From contig JBBHKE010000579.1 in NCBI GenBank assembly GCA_037447655.1, forward strand, positions 126,001-186,000: a stretch of DNA of 60,000 nt, read 5' to 3'. The notes under the pieces are model-generated. The model was not told the DNA's origin and did not search any database. It saw nothing but the letters and a program-made list of their open reading frames with translations. This document shows positions 31,180 to 41,314 of the stretch, piece by piece; the stretch's first letter is position 1; each line of letters starts with the position of its first letter. Origin of the DNA: Zygnema cylindricum (Eukaryota; Streptophyta; Zygnematophyceae; Zygnematales; Zygnemataceae). A program made the translations under genes and the position numbers.

Positions 31180-33546
31180 GTGCTTTTAGAGGGATTACCG
31201 GAAAGATATTCTACGTCTAGTGAAATAATTCAATCTAAAAGGAAGGCTACACTTGAATATGCGGTGAATTATTTGAAGTCCATTGAGAAGTCAAGAGAGA
31301 GTGTAGGTAGAGGTTTTGAAAGTAGTGGAATCCATAATGTAAATACCTCGGAGTCCCCGGATCTAAATTTGTTCCGAGGAAGAGGGGGTATTAGAAGAAA
31401 TTTTAGAGGAAGAGGTAGAGGAAAAAGTCAAAATGTTGGATTTAGTAGAGGTCAATTTGATAAATCTAACACCTGTAACATGACTTGTTTCAACTGTCAT
31501 AAGGCTGGGCATTTTGCAGCCGAGTGCCCGGATAAGGAGAAGAGATGCAATAGTTGTCATAAGTGGGGACATGTGAGTTCTCATTGTTTCCAACGAGAAG
31601 GCAAAAATTCTTATTTTTATGACAATCAAGGATATAGACGAGGACGTGGCCCAAGACACGGACGCGGTCGTGGCCAAGTAAGAGGATTCGGTTACCAAGG
31701 AAACTATACGGAATTTAAAAAAGATATTGAGGAGCGATATTACAATTTGACTATTTTATTGGACGAGAAAACCGGAGCAATTTTGAATTCGGCTTCTAGT
31801 AATCATTGTGCAAAAGATTGGATTATTGATACCGGCGCAACTCATCACGTGTGTACGGATTTAAGTTTATTTTCGGATACAAGGAAGCTTACGGTTCCAA
31901 AGAATGTCACCGTTGCGAGTGGACATGTGATTCCGGTGGACACGGTTGGAACGGTCCGAATTGATTTACCTGTGAGAGATAAATTTGGAAATGTTAGAGT
32001 GCATAAAGCTAAGTTGAATGATTCTTTGTTTATTCCTAATGGAGTGGTGAATTTGGTTAGTGTTCCTCAAATTCAAAAGGCCGGAGGTAGAGTAATTTCT
32101 TTGGAGGATTTTAGAATCATGATTAAAAGTAAGGAAGGAATTCAAATTGGAGAAGGATTTGTTTCTGATAATTTGGTTAGTAAGTTGATTTGGAAACGGC
32201 CAGCTAAAGAGGAACCTTCTATGCTTTCCGCAGAAATGGAGAAAGGTGATCTTAGCCTTTGGCATCATCGGTTATGCCACACTTCGGAGGAAAACATTAA
32301 AAAGATGATTAAGAATTCTTCGGTGAGAGGTTTGGAATTGGCGACCGGAGAAAAGGTGAATGGATGTAATGGTTGTAGCAACGGGAAGCAAATGAGAAAA
32401 CCGCATCCTATCAAAAGTGTAAAATTTAGAGCGAGTCAACCTTTGGAACTTATTCATGTGGATCTTTGTGGACCTATTAAGCCGAGGAGTCTTGGGGAAA
32501 ATAGATATGTTTTTGTGATTGTTGATGATTTTTCTCGAAAGAGTTGGGTGTATCTTTTGAAAAGGAAGTCGGAGACTTTGGATAATTTTAAGAGGTTTGT
32601 TGTGATGGCTGAAAGGGAAACGGACAGGAAATTGAAAGCCGTGAGGTCGGATAATGGTGAAGAATTTATCGCATTGAAGGAGTTTTGTGAGAAGCGAGGA
32701 ATTAAACAACAATTTACTGCCACTTATTCATCCGAATCTAATGGAGTGGCCGAAAGGAAAAACAGGACATTGCAGGAAATGGTGCGTGCGATGCTTCATA
32801 GCACGAATCACAATGCTTCGCTTTGGGGAGAAGCTATTGTCACGGCAAACTATGTCTGTAATCGAAGATTGACTTCGATTTCTGGTGAAAAGACGCCTCA
32901 AGAACTTTGGAGTGGACGGGTTCCGTCCGTACGACATTTAAGAATTTGGTGTTGTCGTGCGACCGTATATATTGACCGAAACAAACGGACGGGCAAGTTT
33001 AGTCCACGAAGTTGGAGTGGATTTTTTGTCGGATATAGTGCGAATTCAAATCAATACCGAATCTTCAATCCTGTGACGCAGAACGTAGTGGAGTCACGGA
33101 ACGTTGACTTCCACGAGATTTTAAAGGCGGCTATGGAATATTCGAACGACAATGAGCGAAGTTTGGATTTTGAAGAAGAAAACAGTTTGGAGGAGTTCGA
33201 AGTTGCGGATTTGTCGAATGAGGAAGACGATCATTATGAAACTTCAAAACGGAAACCGAAATTTGGTAAAGTTTCAAATTCTGACAAATTTGATTTGGAA
33301 TCCAATTTGAGTGATGATAAGTCCGAGAGTTCAAAATTATCTTTGAAAAGTCAAATTAGTGAAAAGAGTATGCCATCAATTTCCGAAAAGAGTGAAAAGA
33401 ATGTAATGGAAGAAGAAGTGGTTGTTAAGAGGAGTAATCGAGAGAATAAGGGAAAAGCACCTGAGAGATTAAGTCTTCAAATGAAAGCTAGTGATAAATC
33501 TCACAATTTTATTTCAGAAGCTAAGTTAAATGAATTCCTTTTATAG
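31180..33546 (+). pseudogene. Copia-C gag C-terminus, protease and integrase (788 codons open)
   Basis: A long open stretch. Residues 1-60 end the Gag core (LLEGLPERYSTSSEIIQSKR). There are two CCHC knuckles at about residues 102-135 (CFNCHKAGHFAAEC and CNSCHKWGHVSSHC), then an RG-rich linker. Protease is DWIIDTGATHHVCTD at about residue 213. The pre-integrase domain has LWHHRLCHTSEENIKK. The integrase core has HVDLCGP, VRSDNGEEF and NGVAERKNRTL (D, D, E all present), and the C-part HLRIWCCRATVYI. It ends in a Ser/Glu-rich linker and TAG at 33544-33546, just before RT. These domains look functional; the break is the stop before RT and the defects in gag and RT. Confidence 0.85.
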
Positions 33547-35116
33547 CAATTACTGCAAGAGAGTGTAAGTGGTGATCCCAAATCATATACGGAAGCTAGA
33601 AATTCAGTTGATTGGGAGTCTAAGTGGAAAGATGCATTTGACAAGGAATATAAATCTATTGTTGAGAATGAGACTTTTGAGGAAGTAAAATTGCCTGAGG
33701 GAAAGAAAGCCATTGATTCTAAGTGGGTATTTAAGACAAAAACTGGTGCTTCTGGTGAATTGATTAAGTATAAAGCAAGATTAGTTTGTAAAGGATTTCA
33801 ACAGAAAGAGGGAGTGGATTATACGGAGACCTATGCTCCCGTGGTCAAGTTTGATTCCTTGAGGATGATCATCGCATTGGCGGCATCCGGGAAGAAGTAC
33901 ATCCATCAAATGGACGTGGAGACCGCCTTTCTCAATGGAGATCTCGAAGAAGAGGTTTATATGAAGATTCCGGAAGGAGTACCAACTAAACCCGGTTTAG
34001 TGTGGAGACTAAAGAAATCCTTGTATGAGTTGAAGCAAGCACCAAGGACATGGTATTTACGCTTACATAAGGTTTTGATTGATTTTGGATTTGTAAGAAC
34101 TATTTCAGATTCTGGTGTATATGTAAAAGGAAATGGAGTGGATCAAATTATTTTTAGTGTCTATGTGCATGATTTCATTATAGTGTCAGATAGTTTTGAC
34201 AAAATTAAAGAATTGAAGTCATATTTGAAGAATCATTTTAAGGTGACAGTTTTAGGTGAAGCAAAATATAAATTGGGCATTAAGGTCATTAGGAGTAAAT
34301 CCGGATGTATTAAATTGAGTCAAGAACAATATTGTAAAGAAGTTCTTACTCGGTTTTCTATGTTAGGTTCTAAGCCCCTAAGCACACCTCTAGACCCGAA
34401 ATTATAGCTTAGCAAATTTGATGATGAGGAAATTGTTAATGTCCCATATAGAGAGGCAATTGCATGCCTAATGTATTTGAGTGTAGGGACGAGACCGGAT
34501 ATTTCTGCAGCTGTTTCAATTGTTAGCAGTTTCAATTGTTAGCAGGTACAGTCAAGCTCCAAAGAAGCAACATTGGGAATCGGTCAAGCGGATTTTCAGG
34601 TATTTGGCCGGAACATTGGACATTCGATTGGTTTATCGAAGTGGAGACTATTTGGATTGCTTTGGATATTGCGATGCTGACTGGGGAGGAGACTTTGACA
34701 CGGGAAAGTCCACCTCTGGTTTTGCTTTTGTATTGAGTGGAGCGGCAATCTCATGGAGCTCCAGGTTACAGCCTACAGTGGCTTTAAGTTCAACTGAAGC
34801 GGAGTACATGGCGGCTTGTCATGCGGCGAAAGCTTCAATTTGGATTAAGGACATGTTAAGTGAATTGGGAATTTTTGTGAAGTGCATGAGAATTTATTCA
34901 AACAGCATGAGTAGCATTGCTTTAGTGAAGAATCCAGTGTTTCATAAAAGAACAAAACATATTAGAATTCAATGGCATTTTGTGAGAGATTTAGTAAAGG
35001 ATAAAGAGTTAAAATTTGTATTTGTTCCTACTTTGGAGGAAGCAGCAGATATGTTAACTAAAGCTGCAATGCATGATGTCTTTGTTAGAGGAAGACCTAA
35101 GTTAGGATTATTTTGA
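33547..35116 (+). pseudogene. Copia-C reverse transcriptase and RNase H, broken
   Basis: RT: KKAIDSKWVFKTKTGASGEL, QMDVETAFLNGDLEEEVYMK, KKSLYELKQAPRTWYLRLHK. The catalytic box is YVHD (about 34163-34174), with the first Asp lost. A TAG at 34405-34407 follows PLDPKL. At about 34513-34544 a 16 bp unit (GTTTCAATTGTTAGCA) is duplicated in tandem and shifts the frame. RNase H (34520-35116) keeps CDADWGGD, SSTEAEYMAAC, KRTKHIRIQWHFVRD and AADMLTKA, ending FVRGRPKLGLF, TGA at 35114-35116, with the polypurine tract 25 bp further on. Confidence 0.85.
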
Positions 35117-35149
35117 GTGTGGTATAAATCCTCACATTGAGAGGGGGAA

Positions 35150-35736
35150 TGTTAGGATTACAATGTGGGATTTTGGTTCAGTTTTAGTGTGGGTCAGTTT
35201 TTTGTCGCGCGTCACGTCACGCATTCTATTTCGTTTCATTAGTACTTTTCAGTTTCGTTTGATTAAGTGTGAACGGTTTGGTCTTTTTCATACGGGACTT
35301 CTAGTACTTTCGGTTCGTGCGTACTTCTAGCAGTTTCGTTTCACGTAGGTTAAGTTGTACTTTAGGTGTTGTACTTCTAGACGTTTCGTTTCGCGAATTT
35401 TCAGTTTGCGTCATACTCTATTTTGCGTCCAAGTACATGTGACGCTTCTAGAATTAGATTTCTAGATGTAATCTGGCGACTAAGTTAAAATGTCAGCCAG
35501 CGAGGGAATTAGATATTACTAAGGGAACCACTAAGGATAACCTAAGGAGAAATCATTGTAGAACTAATGTATGAGAATTAATGTGAATTCCTCTTTTGAA
35601 TTATGTAATGTCTCTATCTATGTTGAGGAGGATTTAATGTATGCGAGCTGGTTGATATTTGATGTGAGATAAATTTGCTTCCGCATTGTAATTTGTCAAT
35701 ACTTTGCGCATTGCGATTGTGTTTTCGATCCTTTCA
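35150..35736 (+). repeat. Copia-C 3' LTR
   Basis: TGTTAGGATTACAATG after GAGAGGGGGAA; ends CCTTTCA, followed by AAAAA. Confidence 0.9.
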
Positions 35737-35741
35737 AAAAA

Positions 35742-35810
35742 GAGGTCGTAATCAGCATCCAAAGTCATAAATAATAGTCACATGTGTTAGTGGATTTCCG
35801 AACATTAGGA
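35742..35810. repeat. Right arm of the long inverted repeat, distal part
   Basis: GAGGTCGTAATCAGCATCCA, then CATGTGTTAGTGGATTTCCG and AACATTAGGA, is the reverse complement of 20698-20766. The match ends where the Copia-D LTR begins. Confidence 0.85.
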
Positions 35811-35811
35811 G

Positions 35812-36296
35812 TGTTAGGACATTGGTGGAATCGAGATTTTAGGTGGATCGATTTGTTGTTCCATTTGGCGTCTAAGTCTTTTGTATCAGTCTGCGTCACT
35901 TCATTTGTTCGTTCGGTACGGTCAGATGTTTGTTATACGTATGTTTTGGTTCGTAGTGTTGCATGGTACCGCGTGTGCGGACCAGGAGACTGTTTCAGTT
36001 TTACTGCCAAATGTTGAATCGTAGTGAGGTGTTTGAGAGGCACGTTTTCCGTGCCGTGTATTCTAAAGTCTGTTGTGTAATCTGTATATTAAGGTAGTAG
36101 TCAGATTTGGTTAATGAATTTAGTAAGAGATTAGTAAGATATTAAGGGTGAGATATTATATACAGAAAAGCTTCGGGTAATATAAATGTGTATTGGCCTA
36201 TGTGATTTGTGAATGATTTTTTTGTGATTATTGGTGAATGCTTCTGCTGTGCGATAACTTTGTAAGCAGTGTGAAATTTAGTGATCATTTTTTTAT
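35812..36296 (+). repeat. Copia-D 5' LTR
   Basis: From TGTTAGGACATTGGTGG to just before the primer site; its exact end is uncertain (36287-36297) because no partner LTR is present. Confidence 0.6.
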
Positions 36297-36297
36297 T

Positions 36298-36309
36298 TGG
36301 TATCGGAGC
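36298..36309 (+). promoter_or_regulatory. Copia-D primer-binding site (tRNA-iMet 3' end)
   Basis: TGGTATCGGAGC; the single difference from TGGTATCAGAGC would still pair with the tRNA as G-U. Confidence 0.8.
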
Positions 36310-36349
36310 AGGCTTTGCTCCCAGTTAGGAGTGTGTGAGGTTCGGCAAG

Positions 36350-36818
36350 ATGGGGAAGAAAAAGAAAGGCACTCATTCTTCAGCTGTCGGTCAAAGGTTT
36401 ACACCGCAGCCTTCGGAGGAGCAACGATCCCCCGAGGTTCCTTCCCGTGAGCCTAGTGAAAGGGAACTCAGCTTTGGAGGGGGCTTTGGAGGGGACCTAC
36501 CCGGTTTTGTTCCTAGGTCCGAAGAATCTCTTCCTCTGAATCCCTTCACTCACAATAGAGCCGGGAGTGGTACCACTGTTGAGCCCAGTCCTCGTTTCAC
36601 TTTTGATGAGTAGATGCGAGCAATAAAAGAGAGGAGTAAGTTAGAAAAGAAATTTAGTAAACGGAAGAAGAAAATGAAAGAGTCGAGTCCCAACTCCAGT
36701 GAAAGTGAGAGTTTGGAAAGCTTAGAAAGTTCAATGTTTAGAAAGCACTGAAGATGAAAAAGCAAAGAAAAATAGGAAACGAAAAAGGAAAGGCAAAAAT
36801 GGCGGACGAAGACTTGGA
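36350..36818 (+). pseudogene. Copia-D gag N-terminus
   Basis: MGKKKKGTHSSAVGQRFTPQ then EPSERELSFGGGFGGDLPGF parallels the N-termini of C and E (MG.KKK.T.S.S and 'ERE.SFG'). TAG at 36611-36613, then a Lys/Glu/Ser-rich stretch (ERSKLEKKFSKRKKKMKESS-like) with a frame change near 36735 up to MADEDLD, where Copia-E begins. Confidence 0.65.
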
Positions 36819-37492
36819 TGTTAGAGATTGCTGGGATAATGAGGTTTCGCGGTATTTTCGCGAAGCGTCATACCAACTTGTATTTGTTTGACGCGAACTG
36901 TCGGGTCATCATACAAAAGTACGACATCGTTTTGCGGCGGTACTTTTGATGTCCGCCAACGAAACATACTATTTCGTTTCGCGTCACTTGTTTTTTTCGT
37001 GCGCAAGTGTTTCAATTTGCGTGCAGGTATGTTCGTGTAGCGACAGGTGTTTAACTCAACGTTTGAAGTTTGTCGTTTCGAAGGAAGAAGCGTGTGCGCC
37101 TTCCTTCGTGGAACTTTCTTTTTAGAGTGCAAAGTCAGCTAGGGACAGACTTTGTCGCTACGCTAAGTTCTGCTTGACTTATCTTGTTGTATCTTAATGC
37201 AGAGTAGTGAGTATATATAGGCAGCAGTGTATATGTGCAGAGTATCGAATTAATTAATTCTATGTTACATGATTGAATCATAAAGGTTTTGATATTGAAG
37301 TAAGAGATTATTTAAAGAGGATAGAGAAGAGAGAGAAGAGAGAAGAGAGATGATGTAAAGAGTCTTCGGCCAAGAACATTTATAAATCTTTTTGGCTGAA
37401 TATTTCTCTTGTCTTTTATGAGCTTCCGCTGTGTAAATGATTTATGTTTTGTGAATTATTTTGAGTGAATGTCTTTTGCTCAAGATCCTACA
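36819..37492 (+). repeat. Copia-E 5' LTR
   Basis: Starts TGTTAGAGAT, ends GATCCTACA. TATATATA at 37212-37219 is a likely promoter TATA box, also present in the 3' LTR at about 45425. A GAGAGAAGAGAG purine run follows about 110 bp downstream in both copies. Confidence 0.8.
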
Positions 37493-37494
37493 AT

Positions 37495-37506
37495 TGGTAT
37501 CGGAGC
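37495..37506 (+). promoter_or_regulatory. Copia-E primer-binding site (tRNA-iMet 3' end)
   Basis: TGGTATCGGAGC two bases after the LTR end; identical to that of Copia-D. Confidence 0.85.
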
Positions 37507-37530
37507 TAGTGTTTCGGAGATAGAGAGCGC

Positions 37531-37935
37531 ATGGGGAGGAAGAAGAATAGGAATACTCCTTCCCCCATGTCGACTTCCGAGAGAGCAAGAGAGTTCAGTT
37601 TTTTGGGTTCTCAATTTGAGGAGACCCGGAGTACGGAGAGAAAATTTGAGGAAATGTTTGACACACTTATGAGATATGTAGATTCCCGTTTTCAAACTCA
37701 ACCGAGTGAGAGCAAAGAAAACACTTCCTTTCTGGCTACCGATCCATTCATTGGAGGAGCTAATGAGAGTGAGAGAAATGAGAGGATTAGGAAGGGAAAG
37801 TCAAAGTTAGAAGAAGAAGAGTCTGAGTTTGACGAAGGATTAGAAAACGAAGAAAATTATAATATGTCGGGGAAATCCGTGGCCTTTAATGGTTCCAATT
37901 ATACCGTTTGAAAGAAGTTTATTTCAGGCCAACTT
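37531..37935 (+). pseudogene. Copia-E gag, first part
   Basis: MGRKKNRNTPSPMSTSERAR then EFSFLGSQFEETRSTERKFE, an acidic run, and the core start SGKSVAFNGSNYTV. The Trp codon of 'NY..W' has become TGA (37909-37911). Coding continues for eight codons (KKFISGQL) to the X5 insertion at TTA 37934-37936. Confidence 0.8.
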
Positions 37936-37936
37936 A

Positions 37937-38604
37937 GGGTATGGTTACATCAAGAGGTCTTTGTAATAGTACGAACAACAAAATTTATGTATTACAGAGG
38001 CCTCGGTTACATCGCGTAACGTCTGTAAATAAGTTTTTACATACGTGTTTTGATTTGAGTGGCTCCACGTAAGTCGACGATCAAATCTCTAAAATCGTCA
38101 AAGATTTGTAAACCGACCATTTTCGTATTCGTAAATCCGTACTTGCGTATTACGTACGTGTACTTCGCAAGTGTACCGCGTCAATGTACCTCACAGATCT
38201 CCTTCACTCTGCTGACTTTCAAGAAAAAACCGCATTTCTTTTGGCAAAGATTTTACGGTCACCTTGTCCGAAGGCACGTGACTTTGGGGGCGTGTGAAAA
38301 ATTTCATTTTTCATCGACGCATGTGTCTATCTTCCAGGTGTAGCCAATTGACTGGTTCTATATTGGTGAACCCACCTCCGCGAGGTGGGTTCATCAATAC
38401 AGAGGCGTATGGAGCGTTTGCGTCGCAGATGAAGACCAAAATGTAATCGGACGGTCGAAGTCTTTTCCTGGATACTTGGAGAATCGTAATCTTATTTATT
38501 GTAATGTTGTTTTAAAGAAAATCACGAAAATATAGTACGGCATGGTACGAGCAAGTACAAAATTTTGTATTAAACCTCACTTTTCGTCTGATGTAACCAT
38601 ACCC
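37937..38604. mobile_element. X5: Tourist/Harbinger-like MITE in Copia-E gag
   Basis: Ends GGGTATGGTTACATCA and its exact reverse complement, flanked by TTA (37934-37936) and TTA (38605-38607). Removing 668 bp plus one TTA rejoins the gag frame at a point that matches Copia-C gag (..L-I-L-K-K-L-W..), so the edges are sure. A 3 bp TTA duplication is the mark of PIF/Harbinger. Non-coding; contains a strong hairpin at 38361-38399. Confidence 0.9.
38361..38399. repeat. 18 bp hairpin inside X5
   Basis: TATTGGTGAACCCACCTC (38361-38378), loop CGC, then GAGGTGGGTTCATCAATA (38382-38399): 17 of 18 pairs. Confidence 0.9.
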
Positions 38605-39464
38605 TTATTCTCAAGAAGCTTTGGAGAGTTGTCAACGGAGAAGAGAAAATGCCACTCGAGAGTAAGGCACGTGCTCAATGGAGGTTTAAGGATATTGCGG
38701 CAACGGCCAGTTTGATGAAGAATTGCACTTCTTCCGTGCTTGATCATTTTCTTGCTCACGGCACGGCCCATGAGTGTTGGCAAGCACTTGAGGAGCAATA
38801 TGAGAAAGGCGTTGAGAACAAGGGTCAATATGTTTATACGGACTTTATGAATTTTAAAATCAAGTCAAATGAATTGATGGATGATGCCGTGAAGCGCTTC
38901 AATATTATACTCGAGCAATTACTCAACAATGGCCGAGTTATTTTGGATGCGGATAAATTAAGCGTGTTTCTTAACGCTTTGCCGGACAAGCTTTCGCATC
39001 TTAAAGCTATTTTACGAGCGAAGGCGGATAACACTTTTGGATTCACCGTCAATTTTATCAAAATGTCAGAGGGAACTATATCGGCTTCTTCAAGTGGAGG
39101 AGGAGGAGTTCTCAACTCTACTACTCCCGAAACCCCGGATCTTAACTATGCCAGTAGTAGAGGAGGTGGTAGAGGAGGTGGCCCGAGAGGTGGTGGTGGC
39201 GGCCGAGGCAACAAGAGGGATCAAGGTCGTCCACCGAAGGTCCCTTCGGATCTTTCCAATGTGACATGCTAATGGTGTAACCGGCTTGGACATTTGTCTT
39301 CATCTTGTCCTGATAAGGATAAACAATGTCATTTTTGCGGTAAGTGGGGGCATACGATCCCTCAATGTTATGCAAAGAGTGGAGATTCCGGAAGTGAAAG
39401 AGGAGGTAGAGGAAGTGATAGAGGCGCCCGAGGTGGCGGCCGAGGAGGAGGCCACGGTGGTGGC
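38605..39464 (+). pseudogene. Copia-E gag, second part, with zinc knuckles
   Basis: LKKLWRVVNGEEKMPLESKA then HECWQALEEQYEKGVENKGQ, FNIILEQLLNNGRVI and LPDKLSHLKAILRAKADNTF complete the UBN2 core. A Gly/Arg-rich linker follows (GGGRGGGPRGGGGGRG). The first CCHC knuckle has a TAA inside (C*WCNRLGHLSSSC, 39270-39272); the second, CHFCGKWGHTIPQC, is intact. The RGG-like tail is interrupted by LARD-F at GTGGC 39460-39464. Confidence 0.8.
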
Positions 39465-40778
39465 TGTTGTTTTTGGAAGATTCATTTTCGTACATGCGTG
39501 CGCTCGCGTGTTCGCATACTTAGTAACCGGATGTAATATGGTGGTTCAAATGGATTTGTGGATTGGGGGGTAATTGTACGGATGATTTTAAGGTGACGTA
39601 AAAGTACAAATTAAGTGACGCGAAGAAGCGTACGAAAAATGCGGAATGCGAAATAAAAATGGACGGCGGATCGCTTCGCGATTTGATTTGAAATATTCGA
39701 AGGGTTTGAAAAAGTACGCCGGCCATACGAAACATAATGCGACAGACCGCATTTATTAAATGTGACGCCGCGGGTACGGAGCGTCGTATTTGACACGTGA
39801 GATTTACGGCGAAGTACGTGGTTTCATACGAACATGATTTAGATAGTACGGTTTAATTTCGGCAGTGGTTCGAGCTACACGTGGAGGGCGGACGACGTCC
39901 GCCGATATTTCTAAGGGATCGTATTGTTTGATGACGTGTTATTAAGTGGACCGTACATATGCGATGTCGGTTCACTACGTGGACTTATCGACAAGTGACT
40001 AAGCAAGTTGTCACTTATGACGCGGATTTATGGATGCGTCGGTGTAAATATTTGAAGAAACATTTTCTTGTCGTATATGTATTAATAAATTAGAGTTGAT
40101 TGTGATGTTTATATTTTAAGTGATCAATTAGGGTTTTCGATAGTTTACTTTGTGTGTGTACGATGTCGTACTTGTAGACAAGTGTACGCTTACAATTGCT
40201 TGACTTTCAGGTGTACGCTTACGATTAGTGTTTCTTAGTAATTGGCTGTTATGGTTAAATATGACTTAATGACGGTTACGTAATTTACGTTGGTTATTTT
40301 GACACTTTGTGATTCGTTGACAGCTCACAAGTGTATATATAGGAATGAGCTTTGTTAAGAATTAATCATCAATGCTGGTTAGAAAAGTAGGGACCGAAGA
40401 TGTAGACTTTTAGGGTTGCCGATTAGGTCATGCATTTGTGTAATATGTTTATTGATATACTTTTGTTTATCTAATGTTTATGTGAGATTGGACTCTTTTT
40501 GTTATTATTTATTTATGTTATTTTATGTTTGTTTGATATGCATTATTTATGCATTTGTCCTAGGGTTTGTTTATGTCGATTATTCCATCAAACCTTAGAT
40601 GTTGTCATAGGGTTTATTTATGTTGATTATTCCATGAAACCCTAAATGTTGTTTGTTGCGTCTGTGTACGCATATGGAGGATGCATTTCATATGATTGTT
40701 CGTCGACCTATTTTTGCTTAGCTTCTTGCATGATAGTTTGGGTCGCTTCTGCGGTCTATTTTAGACCAAAGAACAACA
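39465..40778 (+). repeat. LARD-F 5' LTR
   Basis: Has TATATATA at about 40334-40341 in GTGTATATATAGGAATGAGC, the likely promoter. Contains a 47 bp unit present twice (near 40565 and 40612), once in the 3' LTR. No credible coding frame. Confidence 0.9.
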
Positions 40779-41314
40779 GGTTATGGGCCCACACCCCATC
40801 TATCACATGTTAGGTTAAGTCGAGATAAGTTTGTGTCACACGCATTGTAGCGGGTTAATTTTGTTCTTGCTGGTTGTATTGCAGTAATGGTGTCTGTGTA
40901 CCCATGAGATCGGCCTTATCATAGTGTTGGTATGTGCCGAGTTTAATCTTGCATCGCCCCAAGGGTTAACTTAGTGACAGTGCCGAAATGACTACCCTCA
41001 ATGAAAATGATTTATTTTGAGAAAGGATATTTTATTTTTGGAAAATACATGTTTATTTTTGATGAAGCATTTTGAAATGTGGAATATGAAGTTTTGACAT
41101 TTGGTGGAGATTTGACATTTAGTGGAGAGATGCGGAAGGTGGAGTTTCGACGTTTGGGGGAGAGAGATCCGAAAGCGGAAGCGTTAGTGTAACAAGTGGA
41201 AAAATTCTGTCGGAGGCATTCGACGGATTAAGATGGAGGAGACAGCAGGAGGTGACAGTGGTGACAGATGATGACGTGGCGTCATTGATTTACGAAACTA
41301 AATCTTCGGGGGAG
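40779..41314 (+). other. LARD-F interior with half-tRNA primer site and polypurine tract
   Basis: GG then TTATGGGCCCAC (40781-40792), complementary to the anticodon stem-loop of plant tRNA-iMet. The rest is non-coding, purine-rich toward 41100-41170, and ends in CTTCGGGGGAG before the 3' LTR. No open frame resembles a retrotransposon domain. Confidence 0.75.

Larger units (their letters stand above)
29665..35736 (+). mobile_element. Copia-C: Ty1/copia retrotransposon with AAAAA target duplication
   Basis: LTRs of 587 bp (29665-30251 and 35150-35736) differ by about a dozen bases. The element is flanked by AAAAA on each side (29660-29664, 35737-35741). Removing it and one AAAAA restores a sequence that pairs with the left inverted-repeat arm, which confirms both edges. 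Order: LTR, primer site, gag, pol, polypurine tract GAGAGGGGGAA, LTR. Pol is broken by stops, frameshifts and an altered RT active site. Confidence 0.95.

Noticed and set aside
36814-36818. Target duplication for Copia-E
   Set aside because: TTGGA on the left and CAGAT on the right differ; only the continuity of Copia-D gag supports the nesting.
39611-39796. Open frames duplicated at 39611 and 41461 (and 40416/42266)
   Set aside because: They are the same LTR sequence of LARD-F read twice; no start context or domain.
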